This document shows positions 1 to 10,215 of a stretch of 64,000 nt of DNA, piece after piece. Source of the DNA: Mytilus californianus (lineage: Eukaryota > Mollusca > Bivalvia > Mytilida > Mytilidae). The notes below the pieces were generated by a model. That model saw only the letters and a program-made list of their open reading frames with translations, ran no database searches and had not been told where the DNA came from. Position numbers and translations under genes: made by a program. The stretch lies in NCBI RefSeq assembly GCF_021869535.1, contig NW_026262604.1, positions 55,266,247 through 55,330,246 of the forward strand, in the 5' to 3' direction. How positions within the stretch are numbered: the first letter of the stretch is position 1; each line of letters starts with the position of its first letter.

Positions 1-289
1 TGTTGTCAGGTCATTAAAGATTGCATATTTTGGCGTTAATATTGATTCACTTATAGGGCCTTTGCATCGGCACTAAACACATTTATTTAAAAACCAGTTG
101 TTGGCATGACACGGGTTATGTTCTTCTCATATATGTTATGATGGTATGATACTAAACCCCTAACGGGAAGGATTGTGCCTGATATTCATATGATGAAGAC
201 ATAATCTTTCAATCAGTTTAATTGAAGTCTGGAGCTGGCATGTCAGTTAACTGCTAGTAGTCTGTTGTTATTTATGTATTATTGTCATT
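1..289. other. Unassigned AT-rich sequence
   Basis: No coding potential, RNA gene or recognisable repeat was seen in this stretch. Confidence 0.4.
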
Positions 290-725
290 TTGTTTATTTT
301 CTTTGGTTACATCTTCTGACATCAGACTCAGACTTCTCTTGAACTGAATTTTAATGTGCGTATTGTTATGCGTTTACTTTTCTACATTGGCTAGAGGTAT
401 AGGGGGAGGGTTGAGATCTCATAAACATGTTTAACCCCGCCGCATTTTTGCGCCTGTCCCAAGTCAGGAGCCTCTAGCCTTTGTCAGTCTTGTATTATTT
501 TTAATTTTAGTTTCTTGTGTACAGTTTTGAGTTTAGTATGGCGTTCATTATCACTGAACTAGTATATATATTTGTTTAGGGGCCAGCTGAAGGACGCCTC
601 CGGGTGCGGGAATTTCTCGCTGCATTGAAGACCTGTTGGTGACCTTCTGCTGTTGTCTGTTCTATGGTCGGGTTGTTGTCTCTTTGACACATTCCCCATT
701 TCCATTCTCAATTTTAATTTTATAT
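290..725 (+). repeat. Dispersed repeat family A
   Basis: The segment around 570-720 (CAGCTGAAGGACGCCTCC, then a GGTCGGGTTGTTGTCTC block, ending CCCCATTTCCATTCTCAA) recurs in reverse orientation at 42838-43050, and a short piece recurs at 55311-55375. The left part (CATGTTTAACCCCGCC, TCCCAAGTCAGGAGCC) resembles a block inside family C (5281-5822 and 60661-61178). No protein is encoded. I recognise it as typical of mussel genomes; its transposon class is not evident. Confidence 0.7.
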
Positions 726-1504
726 ATTTTTTTTTCTTGTACTCATATTAAACACGGACTGTGTACCAGGTACTTATGTAAAATAGAGGTTAATTAATAA
801 GTAAACCTATTTATCATATACTTAGCATTAATATGATAGCTTTTGCATATGTGTAATGAACGGAAGTACACAAGCCATAATTTCCCACCCGGGCTGATAA
901 CCCATATCAGGGGCGTCTCGTGCAAAAAACCCATAACAGTGTCTCTCGTGCAAGTTACTTCCGGTATTTCCGGTATCGTATGTTTACTTTTCCATTGTGG
1001 CGTCAGATATTTTTTATTATGACGTCAAAATTTTACGGGAACTTTTGGGATGTCCAGTAATGACGGACAAATAGCGATAAGGTTTATTGGATCCAGTGGT
1101 AAATCTGTTTGTACAAAACCAGCTGTTATTGAAAAAAAGATGTTAACATGGTTTAATCCGATGATATAGATTTTCAAAATGATGCTAGTTTACAATTACA
1201 ATTAATTGCTAATAAATGCAATTGACAATTATGAATCATCTCATATAGTACAACATGTAGTAATAATGATCACAAAACTGTAAATACTTCCTCCATGCTT
1301 CCAGCTTCCAAATTTTTAATGTTTCAAAATGCCTTTATAGAAAATGGTACAATAATATATATGGAGGTAGTGATGCTATTGTTGGTCAATTATAGTGTAT
1401 TTGTTGGATTCATGATTTAACTTCTATAAAAAGTTTTTGACTGTTTTAGTTATTTCATTTGTTTATTTGCCTTACATAAAACAATTGTCGGAAGTATATG
1501 ATAA
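726..1504. other. Unassigned, with short repeat-like pieces
   Basis: At 886-965 there are GGGCTGATA, CCCATATCAG and GTCTCGTGC motifs resembling the core of the palindrome at 1505-1646, flanked by two opposed GGAAGT/ACTTCC motifs. A TGACGTCA site lies near 1019-1026. No gene was seen. Confidence 0.4.
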
Positions 1505-1646
1505 AGAGATTATTACATGGCCTTTTCAATATCGGCCCGGGTATCATCCCTCGACCCATATCAGCACCTCGACTACGTCTCGGGCTGATATGGGGGTCTC
1601 GGGATGATACCCGGGCCGATATGGAAAAGGCCATGTATTAATCTCT
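1505..1646. mobile_element. Small palindromic element (MITE-like)
   Basis: The arms at about 1505-1566 and 1583-1646 are near-perfect reverse complements: the left arm begins AGAGATTATTACATGGCC and the right arm ends GGCCATGTATTAATCTCT. Both arms contain a GC-rich CCCGGGTATCATCCC/GGGATGATACCCGGG core. The loop is under 20 bp. There is no ORF, so any mobility would depend on an outside enzyme. The class is unknown. Confidence 0.7.
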
Positions 1647-2457
1647 ATATATTAAATACAAACAACACTGGTCAGAGGGTCAGACAGTTAACGTTCAATT
1701 GACATATCTTCCTGTTATTTACCGGGATTCAAGGTTTCATTATTAATACCTGTATGTATGAATTGATGGCTTTATACACATTTTTATTATTTGTCGTGCA
1801 AATATGTTGATAATTAATGCCTGCCTTGACTTATATTATCAAAAATTACAATTAGAGATGTATGGTGTTAACACTTGTATTCAACGTGAAATAGGGAAGT
1901 GTAATAGGAATACGTCATTCACGCAATATTTTGCCATGTTCTTTTTTTGAATATGTGCACACACAGAAAGAAGGACGGATTGAGAGGGAAAGCATTTAGT
2001 CCATATTATGCTTTTTTTATCATTTTCTGTTAAATTTGCAAATAGGGGGGGGGGGGGGGGGGGGGGGGCAGTTGTTTTACATTTATTTTTTTTCATGTAG
2101 AGAGAGAGTGAGAGAGATATATTAAGCAGGAAAATATTATGGCTATTGAAAAAAAAACATTCCCCTGATTGCAATGGAAACTGAAATTCAGTTATGCATA
2201 CTTATTTACTAGCCTAAGGTCTTTAGGGTTGTTTTTTTCTTTCTTACGATTGTTTTACACTTTGATCAATTTAGGCTTAGTATAACAATATTCTAAAATA
2301 CGAAAAAAAAGTATGTAAAAAAGAGCTTTTAAACCAAAAAGGACAAAACAGTAAAGCTAAAGCTTGCAAGGAATTAGAGCTTTGCATGAGGGAGATATTT
2401 TTTCGTTAATTTAAAATTTTGTAACAGCAAAGTTTATAAACTCATTATCCATAATAT
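1647..2457. other. Unassigned AT-rich sequence with a long G run
   Basis: No gene was seen. The minus-strand open frame near 1881-2174 is low complexity and reads through the G run as polyproline; it is not credible as a gene. Confidence 0.4.
2045..2068 (+). repeat. Poly-G homopolymer, 24 bp
   Basis: An uninterrupted run of 24 G is preceded by AATA and followed by CAGTTG. The length is exact in this sequence but is the kind of tract prone to sequencing or assembly error. A matching 20-bp C run lies at 35920-35939. Confidence 0.95.
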
Positions 2458-2670
2458 GTTCGCACTAACAAAAGTTTGAAAAATCTGGCGTATGACGTCA
2501 CTTTCAGTATGACGTTTCAGTCAAATTGTGTAATCAAAGCTTGGTAAAAATTCACAGCTACTAAAAGCCTTTTTCTTGCTTTTGAAATATTTCATTAGTA
2601 ATGGTATCATACAAGGTTTTGATTGCGCTGAATTACAAAGAATGTTCAAACAATCAAAATTTTACCTGTT
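2458..2670 (+). repeat. Direct repeat, copy 1
   Basis: It begins GTTCGCA, continues through AAATCTGGCGTATGACGTCA, a CAGTATGACGTTTCAGTC block and TGGTATCATACAAGGTTT, and ends ACCTGTT. The same order of blocks appears 807 bp downstream at 3265-3479 with scattered substitutions and small indels. It includes a perfect TGACGTCA palindrome at 2493-2500. There is no coding potential. Confidence 0.85.
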
Positions 2671-3264
2671 AACTTATTTTTATAATGATTTATTTTTAAT
2701 ATCCTAGCAAGAATCACCAACACAAATGTCTATTTTTATCTCTAGCGTTGTTCAAAATACAATTGAATTTACAATTTTTATTCTGATGTCACACACGTGA
2801 AACCCATGTTCTCTTGGAATATAGAGCATGACTTTATTTACAAAGTGATAGAAGAATGTCATATTGGAATCACTGGCAACAATGGTTTTAGGCGACGGTT
2901 GTGCTCTCTGTTAACTTAACCAAGATGTTCTACCAATTGACATTTTTTGTTAAAAATCTTATAATCTTTCTGCTCAACTATAAGAATCATTTTGGAGAAC
3001 GATTGTGCTCTACATGATCTATGATAATATGTACGTATTTACAAGTTTGGATATTTAGCTGAATTTTGTCTCCGATATACCTTAGATTTGTCTCCGACTA
3101 ACCTTCTGACGTCAAGCAACAATCGCTTTTAAAATTACGACTTCAAATGTTTTAAATTGTGATGCTATATTTTGAGGGAGCTTGTGAGGTTTTAAGTAAT
3201 GGTAGATAAATGCTTACAAGTGTAATGATTCTATTCAAACACATTTCTTAAACTAGTGTTAAAT

Positions 3265-3479
3265 GTTCGCAACAACAAAAGTCTAAAAAATCTGGCGTAT
3301 GATGTCACTTTCAGTATGACGTTTCAGTCAAATTGTGTAATCAAGTCTTGGCATTTATTTAATGTTACTAAAAGCTGTTTTTCTGATTTTTATAAATAAT
3401 TCATAAGAAATGGTATCATACAAGGTTTAATAAGCGCTGAATTACAAAGAATTTTTAAACAATCAAATGTGTACCAGTT
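3265..3479 (+). repeat. Direct repeat, copy 2
   Basis: This is the partner of 2458-2670. The TGACGTCA palindrome of copy 1 is altered to TGATGTCA here, while the neighbouring CAGTATGACGTTTCAG is retained. Confidence 0.85.
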
Positions 3480-4149
3480 TAGCATGAAGGCTTTATTGTG
3501 TGAACAAATATATTAAGAATGTTACTGATTCACGTCTCTCAGTTCTTCCGTCGGTTCCATTAAATTTTGGTCGCAAGTTAAGGTTCATATTAATCGTACA
3601 TCAATTTCCGAATTGTTCGTCGCATTTTTGAAATTACAATTCAGACTTTTTTTTTAAATTTGGAGTCAATGATCATGCGAGCATGCTCTACCATGTGATG
3701 CATGTTTACATCAATTACTCACCAACTTTCTGTTCACCGAATTCTTAAAGAGAATTATCACATAATTCAATTTGTTCCTTATTCTCAATTTAAAAAATTT
3801 AAAAAAACTTGATGATAATGTTTTATATCAAAACATTTTCAGAATTTCCCAGCGTCTTTCATGATAATTACTTATTGTAATGAATATAACAATCATTTCC
3901 TTGTTATAAAATGTCATACGCAATAAGGATGATAATAAAATCATGCAATCATTCATAATTTATTCAATTTTCACTCTGTTCACAACCAATATATATATTG
4001 ATTAATGTCACAATGTATGAATGAAACCTAGTAACATTGTATGATATCTCTAGTGCATTAAGTGAGTTGTGTGTTTGTCGGTCAAAAGACTTTATGAATA
4101 GGGAGAGGTGTAGGGACATCATCCAAACAACATAAAGGCAACTAGAATG
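3480..4149. other. Unassigned AT-rich sequence
   Basis: Nothing recognisable beyond low-complexity A/T runs. Confidence 0.4.
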
Positions 4150-4330
4150 TGTTTAATATGAAAACAAAGATGCCATTTTAAAAGAGGGGCGAAAGATACC
4201 AGAGGGACAGTCAAACTCATAGATCGAAAATAAACTGACAATGCCATGGTTAAAAAATAAAAAGACAAACAGACAAATAATAGTACACAAGACACAACAT
4301 AGAAAACTAAAGACTAAGCAACACGAACGT
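4150..4330 (+). repeat. Dispersed repeat family B
   Basis: The run GAAAGATACCAGAGGGAC, CAGTCAAACTCATAGATC, ACTGACAATGCCATGG and AGACACAACATAGAAAAC matches, from memory, an abundant short repeat of mussel genomes. Only one copy was noticed here, so family membership is recalled rather than shown internally. Confidence 0.5.
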
Positions 4331-5280
4331 GTTGAGATGCGTAATTAATGATTTGAATATTTAACTGGTGTGTGGTGTCAGCACTCAATAAAATATCAAG
4401 ACAATCTAAAATGAAGTTTTGATAGAAAGAATCTTTTTTTTTTGTATTTTTAACCTGCATGAAATATTTGCCGCTTGACATAAAGCAAACATCAATCAAT
4501 CTTAAATTTTTATATTTATATTATGATAAATGCGTTTTCTATAATTGTTATCATTGGTAAATTATTTACAATGTTTTGCTTTCAAAAATACCGCGAGGAA
4601 TTATCTTTTAATGTAATATTTCTTTGTTCGGCACGAACTTTTGCAACTGCTTGATACTCTCCTAAAACAGAATCCGGTAAAATTTTTCCGCAATTACCAA
4701 AATTACAAAATAATATAATTGACTAAAAAACACATCAAAAGTTACCTTTTTGTTTTAAAGACAAATCATTAATTAGACAATGTATAATAAATTTAGCGAA
4801 TATTTGCGTACCAGCAAATTTGGGGAAAATGAACTGTACCGATAAAAGAAATGTAGTTCAAACAATTCTCCCTGAATATTGATGACCTAATTAAACAGAC
4901 TGTCATAAATCAATGTCTATTAAGTGACATGGGAATTATTACATTTTCTGTACACTTGACACATTTATCAACATTTACAATGCACTAAATCGGCGATAAT
5001 GAGTTTATATGTTATATCTATCTAAGAAATTGAATTTGATATTCGTTCGTTAGCCCGTTAAATATTTTGCAGGATGTCGTATTGTGTCCTATAAATATAT
5101 TTCCTGTCATTCAAACAATGCTGAAAAAGAGAATAAAAGCTGTTCTCAAATTGTTAAGGCAATTCGATGAAATAAAGAAAATGACAAATTACTTATAAAT
5201 GAAAAGTTAATCGATTATTATTGTTTATATTAACAAAAATATAGTAAGAATAAAGCTCAAGTTCGAAAGTTAAACTACAA
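4331..5280. other. Unassigned AT-rich sequence
   Basis: No gene, RNA or repeat recognised. The 61-codon open frame at its start lies within and beside repeat family B and is not credible. Confidence 0.4.
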
Positions 5281-5822
5281 GTGTCAGTACCTGCGAGTAC
5301 TCTCAGATCTTTACTTAATGTCTTTTCTTGTTGTGGGATGTATAGATACGCTGCCACGGTCGGTCTGTGTTTTCGTTAGGTGTTTTCTGCTTTGTATCGA
5401 TAAGATGATTGAACCCTTTTCAACGGTTTTTTTTTATAGTTTGTTCTTATGTTGTACTGTTACATCACTGTCACAGGTTAGGAGAGGGTTTGACACAAGA
5501 AAACTAGTTCAACCCCCCACCCCCACATTCTATATGTGTCTATCCCAAGTCTGGAGCCTGTAGTTCAGTGGTTGTCGTTGGTTCATGTCTGTCATATTTG
5601 TTTTTCGTAAATTGTTTTGTTATAAATTAGGCAGTAAGTTTTCGCAATTGAATTGTTTCATATTTTTCATGTCGTGGCCTCTATGCCAACTATGCAGTAT
5701 GGGGTTTTCTGATTGCTGAAGGCCGTAAGGTTGCCTATAATTGCTAACATCCACTTCATTTGAACTTTGGTGGATAGTTGTTTCATTGGCAATCATACCA
5801 CATCTCCTTATTTTTATACTGT
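5281..5822 (-). repeat. Dispersed repeat family C, near full length
   Basis: Read on the minus strand it runs from AGGAGATGTGGTATGATTGC to GAGTACTCGCAGGTACTGAC. Other copies are at 8190-8490, 9872-10215, 15093-15470, 19003-19170 and 60661-61178, with fragments at 58732-58776 and perhaps 61250-61390. The full unit is about 0.53 kb. It encodes no conserved protein; the short open frames in it (5318-5563, 5620-5853) are incidental. It is probably a non-autonomous element; no class is assigned. Confidence 0.85.
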
Positions 5823-6634
5823 AAATGAGAAAATATTTATTTTTGCATAACAAGTTATAAAAGGAACTATATGGTAGTCGAATAAGTTTAACAGTTTAGA
5901 GGTTAAAATTTTCTATTTTAACTCTGAATGTTTACAAAGATGTAGTTTAATGATGTTTGCTCCTCTTGTTTTTGAATTTTTGCCAGATTTTCGGAATCCT
6001 CTGGTTTTATCCATATATAGCCATAAAAAAATTTTGCCCACTAACCCCTACTTTTCTTTTCACAATTTTATTACATATAGTTTTAAAAGCCATATTTAAA
6101 AATCTTATAAAATCCTTGTTATTTTTTCATAGTTTTTGAAACAAAAAAGAGGCCAATGTTAAAAGTATGAAAAATCTAGAGATAATCATTTCCCGCCAAA
6201 TTTTCAATGGCTTATATCTCGAAAACAAGCACACGGACCCTTCATTTTTTTCAGCTTTTTAAGTTCCTTTATTTATATACTATCATTTTAGAACAGTCTT
6301 TTAAAAATCTTGTTATTTTGAAACAGAGCAGCAAACATCCTTAACTGAAGGTGTAATGCAGTCATAATTGTAGGTACATGTATTTTATTAAAAATAAAGT
6401 ATGAAATCTAAACAAGTAGATTATAGAAGATTTGAGGGTAACAAACTGCACTGTCCATCCTATCTTCAGGACCCATAGTCTTGATGAATGATTAAGACTG
6501 GGAATTAGAGTAGCGAAATACAAAAACAGGTCTTTTATTTAATATAACACATACCGTGACACTACGCTTGTAACGAAATAAAGTCTGAAAGCAATATTTT
6601 TTTATAGATAATTGATGATTAACTGTTTTTCCAG
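5823..6634 (+). other. AT-rich sequence, probably intron of the following gene
   Basis: This lies directly upstream of a strong splice acceptor at 6633-6634. The segment around 6150-6345 (TTTTCAATGGCTTATATCTC, then CATCCTTAA) loosely resembles repeat pieces near 24470-24560 and 54550-54720. No upstream exon could be identified. Confidence 0.4.
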
Positions 6635-7369
6635 GTTGGTAGTAGAGGCCAGAGAAACACACAGAAGTCACTTTTCTCCAGGAATAATAATTTGAATACC
6701 CGAAGGACTAGTCAATCACATGGAACTTCCGGTTTTACAAGTTCAAACTCAAGATTACCACATGACACGTCATCACCATTACGACAACCTGGAAATGGTA
6801 ATCCTAGGGGAGGGAGAGTAGGAGGGAGAGTAACCGTCAGATTTAATAACGAACCTGATAGAATGAGAATCGGAAATAATAATGTCAATAACAATAATAA
6901 CAATAATATAAACAATAACATAAACAATAATATCAATATGAATGATAACTTTCATCAGCTACAAACAATGCCAAATCCGCAGTTTAATGAACTTCCTTCC
7001 AGCAGACAATCTCCTATTAATTACTCTGTAAGAGAACTCATGCATCAACAGTTACTCACCAGACAAATTTTAATAGGGTTAATAAGAAAACAACTTTTTG
7101 ATACCAATGGACGTTATGTTCAAGATCCTGCTGCAAGGGGAGCTAATTTCGTCGATCCAAGAAAAATACTAAGACCACAGCAAAATTTCCCAAATTTCGG
7201 AGGTAATAAGCAACAATTACCCGGTACCTTGACAATTGAATCAACCGGTGCTATTAGTGTTACAGAGGTTCAAACGCCAAACGGGGAAACAAAAATAATA
7301 ATTGATGCAACAAGCAAAAATAACAAAACTACAAAATCTCCGCCTCTAGAAGAAGTAGAAGCTCCATGA
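6635..7369 (+). CDS. Terminal coding exon of an asparagine-rich protein, function unknown
   Basis: An open frame runs from a good splice acceptor (AACTGTTTTTCCAG, then GTTGGT, frame phase 0) to a TGA at 7367-7369, giving 244 residues. There is no ATG near the acceptor, so upstream exons must supply the start. The first third is rich in Ser, Arg, Asn and Gly; the stretch at about 6875-6945 is dominated by Asn runs broken by Ile, Val and Met. The remainder is better mixed, with a helical-looking block (SVRELMHQQLLTRQILIGLI), a Pro/Asn/Gln region, then a beta-like TLTIESTGAISVTEVQTPNG and an acidic end (PPLEEVEAP). I recognise no family. The codon-like content, acceptor, stop and downstream AATAAA make it a credible host gene. 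Secretion or matrix roles would be guesswork. Confidence 0.7.
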   Translation, partial: VGSRGQRNTQKSLFSRNNNLNTRRTSQSHGTSGFTSSNSRLPHDTSSPLRQPGNGNPRGGRVGGRVTVRFNNEPDRMRIGNNNVNNNNNNNINNNINNNINMNDNFHQLQTMPNPQFNELPSSRQSPINYSVRELMHQQLLTRQILIGLIRKQLFDTNGRYVQDPAARGANFVDPRKILRPQQNFPNFGGNKQQLPGTLTIESTGAISVTEVQTPNGETKIIIDATSKNNKTTKSPPLEEVEAP

Positions 7370-7566
7370 CAGGAGGACGTTACACACAAATATATTTCCG
7401 AGATATCGTAATAGATATTCTCTCACCAATTCTACAAGTAGATTTCTTGTTCAGCAGAGGCGATTGCGAGTTTCACGAGCCGTCAAAATTCAGAAAATAG
7501 GAATTACATCTCGTGCTATTTATTGCGAAGAGATAAGGTTGCAGCTCATTCCGTCGTCTGAGTTTG

Positions 7567-8010
7567 TTTACAGTGTTTTGTGGGACTTAGTGTTTTGGGT
7601 ATTTTGTTTACAGTACGCTATATGAGTTCAGCGGTGTTTTTGTTTTGTTTACAGTAGGCTTGACGATTTCAGTATTTTGTGTACTTTTTACACTATACTG
7701 TATGATTTTAGTTTGTAGTTTGTTTTTAGTACGCTGGATGAATTCAGTGTTTTGTGTAATTTGTAAACACTACGTTGAATGATTTCAGTGTCTGCGTGTA
7801 ATATGTTTACAGTACCCTGAATGATTTCAGTGTCTGCGTGTAATTTGTTTACAGTACCCTAAATGATTTCAGTGTCTGCGTGTAATATGGTTATAGTACC
7901 CTGAATAGTTTCAGTGTCTGCGTGTAATATGTTTACAGTACCCTGAAGGATTTCAGTGTTTCCGTGTAATATGTTTACAATACCCTGAACGATTTCAGTG
8001 TTTCATCATA
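7567..8010 (+). repeat. 42-bp tandem repeat in the 3'UTR, about 10 copies
   Basis: The unit contains GATTTCAGTGTCTGCGTGTA and TATGTTTACAGTACCCTGAA. The GATTTCAG block (or a one-base variant) starts at 7781, 7823, 7865, 7907, 7949 and 7991, an exact 42-bp period. Upstream units (about 7567-7780) are more diverged and vary in length, so the array is homogenised at its distal end. Confidence 0.95.
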
Positions 8011-8088
8011 TTTTGGTGTATTTTTTATATATTGATATATAATGTATGTATTCAATGTTTGATCCATTATTGTTTTATATGAAAAACA

Positions 8089-8094
8089 AATAAA
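8089..8094 (+). promoter_or_regulatory. Polyadenylation signal AATAAA
   Basis: A canonical hexamer in AAACAAATAAAAGATATT, 720 bp after the stop codon of the asparagine-rich exon. Confidence 0.6.
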
Positions 8095-8189
8095 AGATAT
8101 TAAGTTAAATTTTTTATTGTTGCTTTGTGTTAAGAAATATTTCCACCATTCATTTGTAATAATAAACAGTGGTTTACAGAGGTGACTCT

Positions 8190-8490
8190 ATGAAAATAAA
8201 GAGATGTGGTAGAATTGCCAATGAGACAAATAAGTGGATAAAAGCAATCATAAGTCGCATCCAACTATGCGAGAAATCAATACCGTATAGTCGGCATAAA
8301 AAAGCCCCGACATGAAAAAATGTAAAACAATTCAAAAGAAAACTTACGGCCTAATTTATAACAAAACAATTTACGAAAAAACAAACCAACAAAAAAAGAC
8401 AACTAGAGGCTCCTGACTTGGGAAAGGCGCATACAGGATGTGGCAGGATTAAACATGTTTGTGAGCGCTCAACCTGCTTGATATTATTGT
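8190..8490 (+). repeat. Dispersed repeat family C, 3'-truncated
   Basis: It starts AAAGAGATGTGGTAGAATTGCC and continues to AGGCTCCTGACTTGGG and AAACATGTTTGTGAGCGC. The distal third of the family unit is missing. Confidence 0.8.
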
Positions 8491-9425
8491 TTTCAGTTCT
8501 TACGAGGATGGAAAAAAATACTCAGTGCCTCAAACCTTTAAATTCCAGATCTATAAATAATCCTGTTTTAGTGAATATATCATATTGAGTTATAAACAAA
8601 TGAATGCAGATTGATCTTTGACAAATATTATAGTTAAATCCCTTCACATATTCACGTGTCCGTCCCAAGTCAGCAACATCTTGAATGGCTGTCTTGCGAC
8701 ATATCTTAAATGTTGTTTTTTTGTGTTGTTTTTTTTTATTTCGAGCTCGAGGTTCTTGTGTTGATTGATTGCAGATCTTTCATTAGTTGTTTGTGTTGAA
8801 TTGATGCACAACTTTAACATACTCGGAACTGCCGTGTTGTATAAACACCTGTATACTGTTGAAAACTACATGTTGTCCTCTAGATGTTTTTCGGTTCGGT
8901 ATGTCATTGGGTTGCTTTCTTGTTGACGTTTACGACCCCTTTTACTTACTAGAAAGATGAAAATCCTGTTCAGCGAGCTCAATTAAGTTATAAACTATAT
9001 TTTCATACATGTATGGTCTTCAAAGCATAAAAATAAATGCATATAGATAATTTAGATATAGAATACGTCACCACCATAACAAGTCACAATTACTTAACAT
9101 GAAACGACATCCAGTGGCCGAAACACACAATAAATGAAAAATAATTTCATGAGTCCGATTTACCTCAATCAGGAACGCTCAAAGCCAAACACTTGATATC
9201 CAGTTATGTATAAGACATAAAGACGTGAAGAGCTATATGACCAAATAGCACATACAAAATAGCCAAACTTATCTAAGGTCAATTTTGCCTGAGGGAGTTT
9301 GAACTGTGGTCAGATCACATGTTTTTGTACGTCATATGAATTCGTACTATGCATGCTTTTCCAATGGAAATTGTGACGTCACAATGCATTCTCAATAGCA
9401 CGAAAACCAATAATACGAGGATAGA
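8491..9425. other. Unassigned
   Basis: Scattered repeat-like pieces only, such as GTCCCAAGTCAGCAACATC near 8660. No gene was seen. Confidence 0.4.
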
Positions 9426-9665
9426 ACTAAAAAGACATCAAAAAGTAAAATCACAAAAATACTGAACTCCGGGTAAAATTCAAAAAGGAAAGTCCCTAAT
9501 CAAATGGCAAAATCAAAAGCTCAAACACATCAAACGAATGGATAACAACTGTCATATTCCTGACTTGGTACAGGCATTTTCTTATGTAGAAAATGGTGGA
9601 TTGAACCTGGTTTTATAGGTCACACACTATACTGTTTTCACCAAAAGACAAGTGTCCTAGCCATA
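9426..9665 (+). repeat. Dispersed repeat family E
   Basis: Contains TACTGAACTCCGGGTAAAAT, GCTCAAACACATCAAACGAA and CCTGACTTGGTACAGGC, a combination I associate with an abundant mussel repeat. A related piece (GCCTGACTTGGTACAG) occurs near 10661-10690. Confidence 0.55.
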
Positions 9666-9871
9666 CGTCAAGCTCTGGGTATCCCTGAATATATAGCAAA
9701 TTAATTGTTACTTATATGATCAGACAATACCACCAACAATAAGTTATTTTTTTTACCATATTAAGATTTAAAAACAATTAGCTGGATCAATATTTCAAAT
9801 ATAAAAGCGGATACGAATTATATTATTATGATTTCCTTTACTTGGATCTATAAGCTAAAGGAAATATGGAA

Positions 9872-10215
9872 CATAATAAAAAAAACATAAAGACGTGGTA
9901 TGATTGCCAATGACACAATCTCCACCAGGACCTATGGACGTTTCAGTTAGCTGCTGTAGGTAACCGTACGGCCTTTAACAATGAACAAAACCCATACCAC
10001 ATAGCAAGCTATAAAACGCCATGATATGACAAATGTAAAACAATTCCAACTAAAAGCCTGACGGCTGGGTTAAGGTTAAAACAATATATACAAAACAAAT
10101 ATGATATTCAGCATCAATAGAAAACCACTAGATTTCAGCTGGTTCCTTACTTTGGACAGAAACATACAGAATATGGGCGGGGTTATAAATGTTTGGGGGC
10201 GCCCAAACCTCCACC
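9872..10215 (+). repeat. Dispersed repeat family C, truncated
   Basis: Starts CATAAAGACGTGGTATGATT and runs through GTAACCGTACGGCCTTTAAC to GGGCGGGGTTATAAATG. It carries more substitutions than the copies at 15093 and 60661. Confidence 0.8.

Larger units (their letters stand above)
7370..8115 (+). other. 3'UTR of the asparagine-rich gene
   Basis: This extends from the stop codon to about 20 bp beyond a canonical AATAAA at 8089-8094. No intron or second frame was seen. It is largely occupied by the 42-bp tandem repeat at 7567-8010. Confidence 0.6.

Noticed and set aside
1881-2174. 97-codon polyproline-containing protein
   Set aside because: It reads through the 24-bp G run and low-complexity sequence and has no supporting gene signals.
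6712-6936. 74-codon minus-strand frame opposite the asparagine-rich exon
   Set aside because: It is the shadow of the Asn codons on the plus strand, giving runs of Leu and Ile.
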